From Planotetraspora thailandica (GTDB lineage Bacteria > Actinomycetota > Actinomycetes > Streptosporangiales > Streptosporangiaceae): a DNA stretch of 64,000 bases. This document shows, piece after piece, positions 43,531 to 51,454 of the stretch. Within the stretch, counting starts at the first letter, position 1. Every line of letters starts with the position of its first letter. The DNA is taken from positions 62,001 to 126,000 of the forward strand of contig NZ_BOOR01000031.1 of the NCBI RefSeq assembly GCF_016863335.1, written 5' to 3'. Both the position numbers and the translations under genes were made by a program. The notes under the pieces were generated by a model, which was not told the DNA's origin, made no database searches, and was given only the letters and a program-made list of their open reading frames with translations.

Positions 43531-46020
43531 ATGACAACCGCAGTACCAGTGCGGGACGATCCGGGCGCTCCGATGTCGCATCGGCAGATCCTGGAGGCAC
43601 TGTCGGGACTGCTGATCGGCCTGTTCGTGGCCATCCTGGCGGCGACCGTCGTGTCGAACGCGCTGCCCACGATCATCGCCGACCTGCACGCGAGCGAGAC
43701 CACCTACACCTGGGTGATCACCACCGACCTGCTCGCGACGACGATCTCCACGCCTCTGTGGGGCAAGCTCGCCGACCTGGTCAGCAAGAAGATCCTCGTC
43801 CAGCTGAGTCTGATCATCTTCGTGGTCGGCTCGGCGATCGCCGGGCTCTCGCAGAACCCCGGGATGCTCCTGGGCGCCCGGGTCGTGCAGGGCATCGGCG
43901 CCGGAGGCCTCACCGCCCTCACTCAGGTGATCATGGCGGTGATGATCTCGCCGCGCGAGCGCGGCCGCTACTCGGGATACCTCGGCGCGGTCTTCGCCCT
44001 CGCCACCATCGGAGGCCCGCTCATCGGTGGTGTGATCGTGGACACCTCCTGGCTGGGCTGGCGGTGGTGCTTCTACGTCGGCGTGCCGTTCGCCGTCCTC
44101 GCGTTGATCGTCCTGCAGCGGACACTCCGCCTTCCCGTGCTCAAGCGCGAGGTCAAGATCGACTGGGGTGGCGCGGTCCTGATCGTCGCCTCGGTCTCGT
44201 TGCTCCTCATCTGGGTCTCCTTCGCCGGGAACAAGTACGACTGGCTGTCCTGGCAGACCTATGTGATGGTCGGCGGCGCGCTAGTGCTGGCGCTGCTCTT
44301 CCTCCTCGTGGAGATGAAGGTCCGCGAGCCGGTCGTGCCGCTGCGCCTGTTCCGCAACAGCACGATCAGCCTGGCCGTGGTGTCCAGCCTTCTTGTCGGT
44401 GTCGCCATGTTCGGCGCGACCACCTTCCTCTCCCAGTACTTCCAGCTCGCGCGAGGCGACTCGCCGACGAAGGCGGGGATCATGACCCTGCCGTTGATCC
44501 TCGGTCTGGCCGTGTCGTCGACCGCGGCCGGGCAGATCATCACCCGCACGGGTCGCTGGAAGATCTTCCTGGTCGCCGGCGGCCTGTTCCTGACGGCCGG
44601 GTTCGGGCTCATGGGGACACTGCGGTACGACACGAACTACTGGCTGCTGGCCGTCTACATGGTCGCCATCGGCATGGGCGTCGGCCTGACCATGCAGAAC
44701 CTCGTCCTGGCCGTCCAGAACCAGGTGAGGCAACAGGACCTGGGCGCGGCCAGTTCGGTCGTCGCGTTCTTCCGTACGCTCGGTGGCGCAATCGGTGTCT
44801 CCGCTCTCGGCGCGGTGCTGGGTCACCGGATCACGGACTACTTGGACGAAGGCCTGGCCGCGCTGGGCGTGCACAGCGAGCTGAGCGACGGTTCCGTTCC
44901 CCGGCTGTCCGCGCTGCCGGAGCCCATCCGGGCGGTGGTGCAGAGCGCGTACGGCCACGGCGTCGGCGACGTGTTCCTCTACGCGGCGCCGAGCGCGCTG
45001 CTGGCACTGATCGCCATCCTCTTCATCAAGGAGATCCCGCTCCGCACCGCCGGCTCCGAGCAGCCTCTGGACGCGGACGCACCTGCCGAGGTCTCGGCGC
45101 CCGGCCGTCACGCGCATCGCTCCACGCAGGAACTGGCGTCCGTGGGCGCCGGCGACCGGGGAGGACTGGGCGGCCTGGGCGGTCTGGCTGAGGCACCGGC
45201 GGGGGCCCGGGCAGCGACGCAACACTCGGCCTTCGCTTCGGCGGATGCCACCGAACCTTCCGGTGGGAGCGGGATCCGCGGCTTCGTCCGCCGCACGGAC
45301 GACACTCCGGTGAGCTACGCCACCATCACCCTGATCGACGTACGGGGTCACCAGCTCGGCCGTACGGTCACGACGGCCGAGGGCGGATACGCCCTCTGGA
45401 CGCCCGGCAGCGGCACGTACACCCTGATCGCCTCCGCCAGCGAGCACGACCCTCAGGTCGCGACTCTCGTCGTGGGCGACCAGCCGCTGGACTTCGACCT
45501 GGTGCTCGCGGGCTCGGGGAAGCTGTCCGGGACCGTGCGCGACCCCGACGGCACGCCTGTCGCCCAGGCGATGGTCATCGTGACGGACGTACGCGGCGAG
45601 GTGGTCACGACGGGGACGACCGACTCCGCCGGCACCTTCAGCTTCTCGGGGGTCGTCGCCGGGGCCTACACGCTCGCGGTGAGCGCCGCCGGGCACCGGC
45701 CGGCGGCGGTGCCGGTCGAGGTCGGGGCCGGCCAGACCAGGAAGGACATCGAACTGCTGCCCGGTGCCCACGTCCGCGGCACGGTCCGGGTCAAGGACGG
45801 CGGCGGCCCGCTCGCCGACGCCAGGGTCACGCTGCTCGACTCCGCGGGCAACGTCGTCGGCACGGCGACGACCGGCGCAGACGGAGAGTACGCCTTCGCC
45901 GACCTCACCGACGGTCAGTACACCCTCATCGCCACCGGGTACCCGCCGGCGGCCAGCGCCCTCAACCTGACCGGTCAGGGCGAGAACGAGCACGATGTGT
46001 GGCTCGGTTACCCGGAATGA
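43531..46020 (+). CDS. DHA2-type MFS efflux pump fused to three carboxypeptidase-regulatory-like domains
   Basis: 829 residues from ATG 43531, with AAAGGAC 4 nt upstream; the frame's earlier start lacks one. Residues ~20-520 are a 14-helix EmrB/QacA-type drug:H+ antiporter (SNALPTIIADLHASETTYTW, GARVVQGIGAGGLTALTQ, LGAVFALATIGGPLIGG). A Gly/Ala-rich linker leads to three beta-sandwich repeats at ~578-660, 662-744 and 746-829. Each has the pattern G-x-V-x-D-x-x-G-x-P-(V/L)-x-x-A-x-V-x-(L/V)-x-D and a Y-T-L-x-(A/V) strand. Such domains usually occur outside cells or in periplasm, so a tail of this size on a pump is unusual. First gene of an operon with YceI and MarR. Confidence 0.9.
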   Translation: MTTAVPVRDDPGAPMSHRQILEALSGLLIGLFVAILAATVVSNALPTIIADLHASETTYTWVITTDLLATTISTPLWGKLADLVSKKILVQLSLIIFVVGSAIAGLSQNPGMLLGARVVQGIGAGGLTALTQVIMAVMISPRERGRYSGYLGAVFALATIGGPLIGGVIVDTSWLGWRWCFYVGVPFAVLALIVLQRTLRLPVLKREVKIDWGGAVLIVASVSLLLIWVSFAGNKYDWLSWQTYVMVGGALVLALLFLLVEMKVREPVVPLRLFRNSTISLAVVSSLLVGVAMFGATTFLSQYFQLARGDSPTKAGIMTLPLILGLAVSSTAAGQIITRTGRWKIFLVAGGLFLTAGFGLMGTLRYDTNYWLLAVYMVAIGMGVGLTMQNLVLAVQNQVRQQDLGAASSVVAFFRTLGGAIGVSALGAVLGHRITDYLDEGLAALGVHSELSDGSVPRLSALPEPIRAVVQSAYGHGVGDVFLYAAPSALLALIAILFIKEIPLRTAGSEQPLDADAPAEVSAPGRHAHRSTQELASVGAGDRGGLGGLGGLAEAPAGARAATQHSAFASADATEPSGGSGIRGFVRRTDDTPVSYATITLIDVRGHQLGRTVTTAEGGYALWTPGSGTYTLIASASEHDPQVATLVVGDQPLDFDLVLAGSGKLSGTVRDPDGTPVAQAMVIVTDVRGEVVTTGTTDSAGTFSFSGVVAGAYTLAVSAAGHRPAAVPVEVGAGQTRKDIELLPGAHVRGTVRVKDGGGPLADARVTLLDSAGNVVGTATTGADGEYAFADLTDGQYTLIATGYPPAASALNLTGQGENEHDVWLGYPE

Positions 46021-46101
46021 CGCCGGGGTGCTGGAAGAGGCACCCGGCGGGAGCCGTCGCTCCCGCGCGGGTGACTGACGAGCAGTGAAAGCAGGAACAG
46101 C

Positions 46102-46959
46102 ATGTACACCGGCCCACAGATCTCAGAAGACGCGCCGGGGCGGCGCGGCCTGCATGCCCTGGTGCGGACGAAAGACGGCTGGGCGATAGCGCATGCGGTC
46201 GTCACCGTGACCGACATGTCCGGCCACCAGGTCGTGCGGGCCGAGGCGGACGACGACGGGAGGGTGCTGACCCGCCCTCTCGCGCCCGGTGTCTACACCG
46301 TCGTCGTCACCGCGGTCGGGTACGCCCCCGCCGCGTCGACGGCGATCGCGACCGCGTCCGGCACCGCCGAGCTGGGCACTCTCGTACTCGCACGACAGGG
46401 CGGCGTGGAGCTCCCGCCGCCCGGCGTGTGGACCATCGACCCGGCGCACTCCAAGGTGGCGGCGACGGCGCAGCACCTCGGGCTGTCCAGCGTGCAGGGT
46501 CGATTCGCCGAGTTCTCGGGGCGCATCGAGATCGGTGCGAGCGCCGAGGCGTCCGGCGTCGTGGCCGAGATCGACGCCGCGTCGATAGACACCGGTAACA
46601 GCACGCGCGACCAGCACCTGCGCTCGGCGGACTTCCTGGACGCAGGGCCGCATCCGACGATCACTTACCGGAGCTCCGGGTTGTCGCCCGCGGGTCCGGA
46701 TCGGTGGACGCTGCATGGTGTCCTGACGATGAGCGGCATCACCCGGCCGGTCGACCTCGATCTGACCTACCTCGGCACGAGCCCCGACCCGTGGGGCGGC
46801 CTGCGCGCCGCGTTCCGCGCCGTCACCGTGTTGCGCCGCGAGGATTTCGCTATGAATTACAACCAAGTGGTGCAGGCGGGCATCTCGCTGATCGGAGCCA
46901 CGCTTAAGGTCGAGCTGGACATCCAGGCGGTCCAGGGGCAACCCTCGTCGCAAGGGTGA
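46102..46959 (+). CDS. YceI-family protein with N-terminal carboxypeptidase-regulatory-like domain
   Basis: 285 residues. Residues ~10-100 are one more copy of the beta-sandwich found three times at the end of the upstream pump (AIAHAVVTVTDMSGHQVVR, GVYTVVVTAVGYAPAAS). The rest is a YceI lipocalin-like beta-barrel (GVWTIDPAHSKVAATAQHLG, GRFAEFSGRIEIG, FLDAGPHPTITYRS, LTMSGITRPVDLDLTYLG, NQVVQAGISLIGATLKVEL) that binds isoprenoid-like or amphiphilic ligands. No signal peptide is visible. Overlaps the MarR start by 4 nt. Confidence 0.9.
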   Translation: MYTGPQISEDAPGRRGLHALVRTKDGWAIAHAVVTVTDMSGHQVVRAEADDDGRVLTRPLAPGVYTVVVTAVGYAPAASTAIATASGTAELGTLVLARQGGVELPPPGVWTIDPAHSKVAATAQHLGLSSVQGRFAEFSGRIEIGASAEASGVVAEIDAASIDTGNSTRDQHLRSADFLDAGPHPTITYRSSGLSPAGPDRWTLHGVLTMSGITRPVDLDLTYLGTSPDPWGGLRAAFRAVTVLRREDFAMNYNQVVQAGISLIGATLKVELDIQAVQGQPSSQG

Positions 46960-47465
46960 GTGCCGATCTTTCGTTCGGAAAAGGGGGTGGCGGCGACGTG
47001 AACGAGGCACAGGCGGTGGTCTCCGTCGAGGGGCGTGAAGCCTACTCTGCGGTCGAACACCAGCTTGGCGTCCTGTTCCGGCGATCTCGCGCACTGTCCG
47101 CCGAGATGATGCGCGAGGTGCACCCGGAGCTGGACCCGGGCGCGTACGGGTTGCTCGTCCGCATCCACGAGGCGGCTCCGGCACGCCCCAGCGACCTCGC
47201 CGCCTACTACGGCATCGGCAAGGCCACCATCAGCCGCCAGCTGAAGGTGCTCGAGATGCTCGGGCTGATCGGGCGCACTCCCGATCCCCTCGACGGCCGT
47301 GCGCACCTCCTCGAGCTGACCGGCGAGGGGCGGCAGCGGCTCGACCGGGCGAGAAAGGCCAGGCAGGAGCGGTTCCGCGCGCTGCTCAACACCTGGCCGG
47401 AGGACGAGGTCCGGTTGCTGGCCGACATGTTGTCCCGCTTCAACGCTCTCACCGAGACCTTCTGA
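46956..47465 (+). CDS. MarR-family regulator of the MFS-YceI operon
   Basis: 169 residues from GTG 46956, overlapping the YceI stop (GTGA); a GTG at 46999 is an alternative start. Winged HTH: PGAYGLLVRIHEAAPARPSD, LAAYYGIGKATISRQLKVLE, wing LIGRTPDPLDGRAHLLELT. Last gene of the operon; likely autorepressor through the paired palindromes at 43320-43356. Confidence 0.9.
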   Translation: MSADLSFGKGGGGDVNEAQAVVSVEGREAYSAVEHQLGVLFRRSRALSAEMMREVHPELDPGAYGLLVRIHEAAPARPSDLAAYYGIGKATISRQLKVLEMLGLIGRTPDPLDGRAHLLELTGEGRQRLDRARKARQERFRALLNTWPEDEVRLLADMLSRFNALTETF

Positions 47466-47473
47466 GGCCGCTC

Positions 47474-47489
47474 CCCCGGAACGCCGGGG
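47474..47489 (+). terminator. Hairpin after the MarR gene
   Basis: CCCCGG-AACG-CCGGGG with flanking GGCC starts 9 bp after the stop codon. The following 276-bp stretch to 47741 holds no other feature I can support. Confidence 0.5.
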
Positions 47490-47741
47490 CCTACTACATA
47501 CCGGTGCGGTGGCGTATATCGAAGAGCATGCATTCACGGAATTTCACGTGAACTCATCGGTGCAGGATTTCTCATTCGCTGGGCGCTGCCATTGAAGGCA
47601 TCGACCCATCGGCCCTGCTCGACGACTCGGGGTTTTGGCGCTCACTCCTTTTGACGTGGCGATCGGGGACTACTGTGGCGACGAGGAGCGCGACCGCCCT
47701 CAACCGATTCCCTGAGCCGTCGTGAGAAAGCGCTGACCGCC

Positions 47742-48728
47742 ATGACGTCAAGTGGAGCCTACGCGTGGCTCGGGGAGGCGTTCTGCCTGACGGCGGCGAC
47801 AAATATCGACGCGGGGTCCGCCCTGGCCAGATGCGGCGCGCTCGATGCTCCCGCTGCGATGACCTTCGAGAACGCCGTACGGCTGTCGCGGTCGTTCGAC
47901 GCGGGATATCCGCGGCTGTGTCTCGCCAAGCCGTACGGCAAGGCGGTTCTGCTCCTGGAGGTGTCGTCTGCCGAGGGGGCGCGGCCAGAGGTCCTGCGCG
48001 CGCTCTCGGCGGAGACGCGGGTCATGTCCGTGCTCGTCGCTCCCGAAGCATGTCACGTGGCGCTGGCCGTCGACGGTGAGCTGGTCGCGGGACTCGATGC
48101 ACGGAGGCCGTCCGTGCGGTGGGGCAGTGATCCGGGGAGGCTTTCACTCGAGGGCGGGCAGGGAGCCGCCGGTGCGCTGCGGCTTCTGGAGTCTTTCGCG
48201 GGGACGCCCGTCACCGAGGCCCTCTTCGGCGGACCGCTCGCCGCCGCCGCATTGCGACCGTTGCTCGAGGACCCGCCTTCGTTGTCCGGCCACGAGGTGC
48301 GGCAACTCGATCCCGAACTCGCCGATCTCCTCGACCGAAGCGACGCCGCGACGCTGCGACGCGTCGCCCTCGATCAAGCGCGGTGGTGCGCCCGCCGTGC
48401 CGACGTGGCGGATGAGCCGTTGGTCTCGGCTGCGCTGGACGCAGGGATGCCGCGGCTGGTCGAGGACACCGAGCCGCTGGGGCTGTTGATCAGGAGCTGG
48501 AACGAGGAGGGCCACGTCGCCGGCGCATCGCTTGCCGACCCCGTCGGCCGGGATCGCATGACTCCAGGCCGACGGCGGCTCGCGTTCCTCCGGGCACATG
48601 CGGGAAACGCCGTGCGAGTGGCGATGTTCCCGGACGCTCGGACCGCCGCCTACTGTGCGTTGTCCTCGCTGGTGGCCGAGCGAATTCCCACGAGAAGGCA
48701 AGACGTTTTCCGTCTGCTCGGTCAATAA
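47742..48728 (+). CDS. DUF6461-type protein of unknown function
   Basis: 328 residues, weak ribosome site. The first ~110 residues (YAWLGEAFCLTAATNIDAGS, VMSVLVAPEACHVALAVDGE, LVAGLDARRPSVRWGSDPGR) match the DUF6461 pattern known from actinobacteria. The rest is helical and without recognisable motifs. No signal peptide or membrane span; cytoplasmic. Some DUF6461 proteins lie near polymorphic-toxin genes, and the next gene encodes a secreted nuclease-like protein, but this link is speculative. Confidence 0.75.
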   Translation: MTSSGAYAWLGEAFCLTAATNIDAGSALARCGALDAPAAMTFENAVRLSRSFDAGYPRLCLAKPYGKAVLLLEVSSAEGARPEVLRALSAETRVMSVLVAPEACHVALAVDGELVAGLDARRPSVRWGSDPGRLSLEGGQGAAGALRLLESFAGTPVTEALFGGPLAAAALRPLLEDPPSLSGHEVRQLDPELADLLDRSDAATLRRVALDQARWCARRADVADEPLVSAALDAGMPRLVEDTEPLGLLIRSWNEEGHVAGASLADPVGRDRMTPGRRRLAFLRAHAGNAVRVAMFPDARTAAYCALSSLVAERIPTRRQDVFRLLGQ

Positions 48729-48827
48729 AAGTCATTGAAATCTGAAAACCATCCATTGATCGCCTAGATCGTCAGTGTTACGCTCGCGCCGATTCGCTTC
48801 CTGATCAATTACGAGGGGGAAGAGACG

Positions 48828-51362
48828 TTGGGGTTACGTCCTTCGAAGCGAAAAGCAATGACTCTGGTGATGGCCGCCGTGCTGGTGGCGGGGATGACAC
48901 AGCCCGCCTCGGCCGCCGGTCCCGAACCCGCAGGAGAGCCTTCCGTCAGATACTCGTCGGAGGTCACCTTCAGATTCGGCGACGGCAGCACGGTCGGCGC
49001 CGACGACATGAAAGCCAAGGTCCAGCGGGAGACCGCGTCGCTCTCCCCCGAGGAGGCGCAGGCGGCCGCCCGGGAGACCGCGATCGCGACGGGGCAGAAG
49101 TCCTACCGTGACTCGGCGGAGTTCGGGGACGGGGAAGAGCAGAACCGCGTCGCCGCCGCCATGGCTGAGCCACCCGACGAGCCTGACGAGAACTTCGTCA
49201 AGAACTGCACGTCACTGCCCGGCGCACGAAGCAAGGTCGGCCGGATTCACAACCGATTCGAATACTGCCAGCGCGGCGAGCTCAAGATCGACTACTACGA
49301 GTTCTACACCGACAAACCTCCGAAGAAGGTGGGCACCACCGAGGCCGAGTTCACCATCATCGGCCTGGCCAGCAATCAGACCAGAAAGGTCCGCATCTTC
49401 TTCCGGATCGAGAAGGGCTCGGTCGACTACGACTGGGGCCTGTGGGACAACTGGTTCACCGCGCCCAACCAGTCCTTCAGCGCGGTCGGCGATTGCCGCG
49501 AGGCGCCCGACTACTGTCACGGCGCGTTCTCCGGCGTGGACCACACCCTGGCCTCCTGGGACACGGGAGTGTGGGCCAAGTGGGACATCTTCTCCCATGA
49601 AGACCGCTCGACATTCCAGGACAAGGTGCTCTACCACCAGTGGTTCATCAGGATCGGTTCAGGTGCTGAGGGAAGGTTCAAACTCCTCAAACCCGTCGAC
49701 ACCGACGATCGGATGATCCGGTGCGACTCGGCGACGTACTTCCAGTTCGCGCCGCAGGCCTGCATCTTCAACGAGGTGCTCCCCCACATCACGTATTCGA
49801 CAGGCGACAGAGACGTGGCCCTGGTGGCCAACCACATCAAGATCGCCCAGGACACGCCCAACGACTCCTATCCGCTCCTGGTTCCGGCGGGATTTCCGCC
49901 GCCGAGGGACAAGCTCATCCCTGGCCGTCTAGGCAGCGCCGCCGACCCGGGGCTGCACCGCTACGACCCGGCCAACACCGGACTGGCCAAGAACCACGAG
50001 GACCACAAGGAGGCCGCCTGCTATCGCACGGGCGTCCAGCGGGACGTCTACTTCGACCTGTGGCTGCCCAGACCACCACAGCCTCCGGGCGAACAGTGCG
50101 ACGAGTACCCCTTCGCCTCCACCATCGAGGGCGCGTCCAACCCCGACTGGGACTTCTCGGTTCGCGCGGTGCCGCAGCGCCAGAACTCGGTCGCGGGAGG
50201 CAGGCTCCGCGCCTATTACACCGGCGACAGGATCCTCTACACCGATCCCACCCCAGGTGCTCCGATCAGCGACGAGTTCTGGGTCGAGATCACCGACGGC
50301 GGGAGCGGAGGATCCCTCCCCGTTCCGGTCGACGAGCCGCCGACCGTGAGCGCCGGCGTGGACGTCACGGGGGACGAGGGCGCTTTCATCACGCTCAACG
50401 GGTACGCGCACGACCGCGAGTCCACCCCCTCCCTCACCTGGACGTTGCAGCCGGTGTCGGGAACCGATCCGGGCGCGGCCTGCGTGGTCGCCGACCCGCG
50501 CGCCGCCCAGACGACGATCACCTGTAACGACGACGGCGAGTTCGTCGCCATCCTGACGGCGAACGACGGGGTGAACGGCCCGGTGACCGACCGTGCCACC
50601 GTCACCGTCCGCAATGTGGCGCCGCGCGTCGCCGCCACGAGCCAGCCCGCCCGGAAAGCCCTGGCCGTCGATCCCGCGGGGTTCGGTCCCGAGCCCTGGT
50701 CGGTCTACCGCGTGGGCACGGACGTCACGGTCACGGTGCCGGTCAGCGATCCGGGTGAGAACGACACGCACACGTGCGTGGTCGGCTGGGACGACGGCAC
50801 CACGGAGGATTTCGCGGCGGTCGACGACCGGTGCGACCGCTCGCACCGGTACGCCCACGCGGGGATGTACACGATCAAGGTCACGGTGACGGACGACGAC
50901 CTGGGAACCCGGACACGGGAGACCATGGTCGTGGTCTACGACCCGGACGCGGGATTCGCGACCGGCGGCGGTCACCTCGCCTCGCCGGAGCCCTTCGCAG
51001 GAAAGGGCCACTTCCAGTTCAATCCGGCCTACCGGCCCCACGACGAGGGCCCCGAACCGACCAGAGGCAAGGTCTCGTTCCGAGTCGACGGCACGGACTT
51101 CGACGTGGCGTCCGAGACGCTGGAGTGGCTGGTCGTCACCCCTGACGACAAGGTCGCCGTCAAGGGCACGACGGCGGACGGGCGCGGGTTCGTCCTGTAC
51201 GGCTACGACCCCGACCGGCTGAGGCTGGTCGTCTGGGACCTGAAGACGGGCCCCTACCCGCTTCGGGACAACGTCTACGACAACAGTCCCTCTCTGGAAT
51301 ACGACCTGGACCTGGTGGACCCGCAGCAGATCACCGCGGGAGCCATCCGGATCCACAACTGA
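48828..51362 (+). CDS. Secreted NucA/NucB-type deoxyribonuclease-domain protein with PKD-like repeats
   Basis: 844 residues from TTG 48828 (GGGGGA 8 nt upstream); ATG 48858 is an alternative. A Sec signal (LVMAAVLVAGMTQPASAAG) is followed by ~350 residues without a recognised family, with paired Cys. At ~397-490 comes a NucA/NucB nuclease signature: QCDEYPFASTIEGASN with the acidic catalytic pair, then NSVAGGRLRAYYTGDRILY and FWVEI. An Ig/PKD-like domain (~505-600) and a true PKD domain (VGWDDGTTEDFA, HRYAHAGMYTIKVTVTDDD, ~650-710) follow. The last ~135 residues (ATGGGHLASPEPF, GKVSFRVDGTDFDV) resemble a post-PKD domain of actinobacterial secreted proteins. Predicted extracellular DNase for nutrient, defence or antagonism. 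Confidence 0.82.
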   Translation: MGLRPSKRKAMTLVMAAVLVAGMTQPASAAGPEPAGEPSVRYSSEVTFRFGDGSTVGADDMKAKVQRETASLSPEEAQAAARETAIATGQKSYRDSAEFGDGEEQNRVAAAMAEPPDEPDENFVKNCTSLPGARSKVGRIHNRFEYCQRGELKIDYYEFYTDKPPKKVGTTEAEFTIIGLASNQTRKVRIFFRIEKGSVDYDWGLWDNWFTAPNQSFSAVGDCREAPDYCHGAFSGVDHTLASWDTGVWAKWDIFSHEDRSTFQDKVLYHQWFIRIGSGAEGRFKLLKPVDTDDRMIRCDSATYFQFAPQACIFNEVLPHITYSTGDRDVALVANHIKIAQDTPNDSYPLLVPAGFPPPRDKLIPGRLGSAADPGLHRYDPANTGLAKNHEDHKEAACYRTGVQRDVYFDLWLPRPPQPPGEQCDEYPFASTIEGASNPDWDFSVRAVPQRQNSVAGGRLRAYYTGDRILYTDPTPGAPISDEFWVEITDGGSGGSLPVPVDEPPTVSAGVDVTGDEGAFITLNGYAHDRESTPSLTWTLQPVSGTDPGAACVVADPRAAQTTITCNDDGEFVAILTANDGVNGPVTDRATVTVRNVAPRVAATSQPARKALAVDPAGFGPEPWSVYRVGTDVTVTVPVSDPGENDTHTCVVGWDDGTTEDFAAVDDRCDRSHRYAHAGMYTIKVTVTDDDLGTRTRETMVVVYDPDAGFATGGGHLASPEPFAGKGHFQFNPAYRPHDEGPEPTRGKVSFRVDGTDFDVASETLEWLVVTPDDKVAVKGTTADGRGFVLYGYDPDRLRLVVWDLKTGPYPLRDNVYDNSPSLEYDLDLVDPQQITAGAIRIHN

Positions 51363-51366
51363 ATCA

Positions 51367-51388
51367 GCCCGGCTCCGCGGAGCCGGGC
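51367..51388. terminator. Hairpin terminator after the nuclease gene
   Basis: GCCCGGCTCC-GC-GGAGCCGGGC, a perfect 22-bp palindrome 5 bp past the stop codon. Confidence 0.7.
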
Positions 51389-51401
51389 CGTACATGAACC
51401 G

Positions 51402-51439
51402 CCGGTGGGCGGGGCCGTGATCACGGCCCCGCCCACCGG
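51402..51439. terminator. 38-bp perfect palindrome between convergent genes
   Basis: CCGGTGGGCGGGGCCGTGA (51402-51420) is followed directly by its exact reverse complement (51421-51439). It lies just past the GH92 stop codon (51455, minus strand) and should terminate that transcript, with the neighbouring 22-bp palindrome serving the other direction. Confidence 0.75.
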
Positions 51440-51454
51440 TTTCACTGCTCCGGC

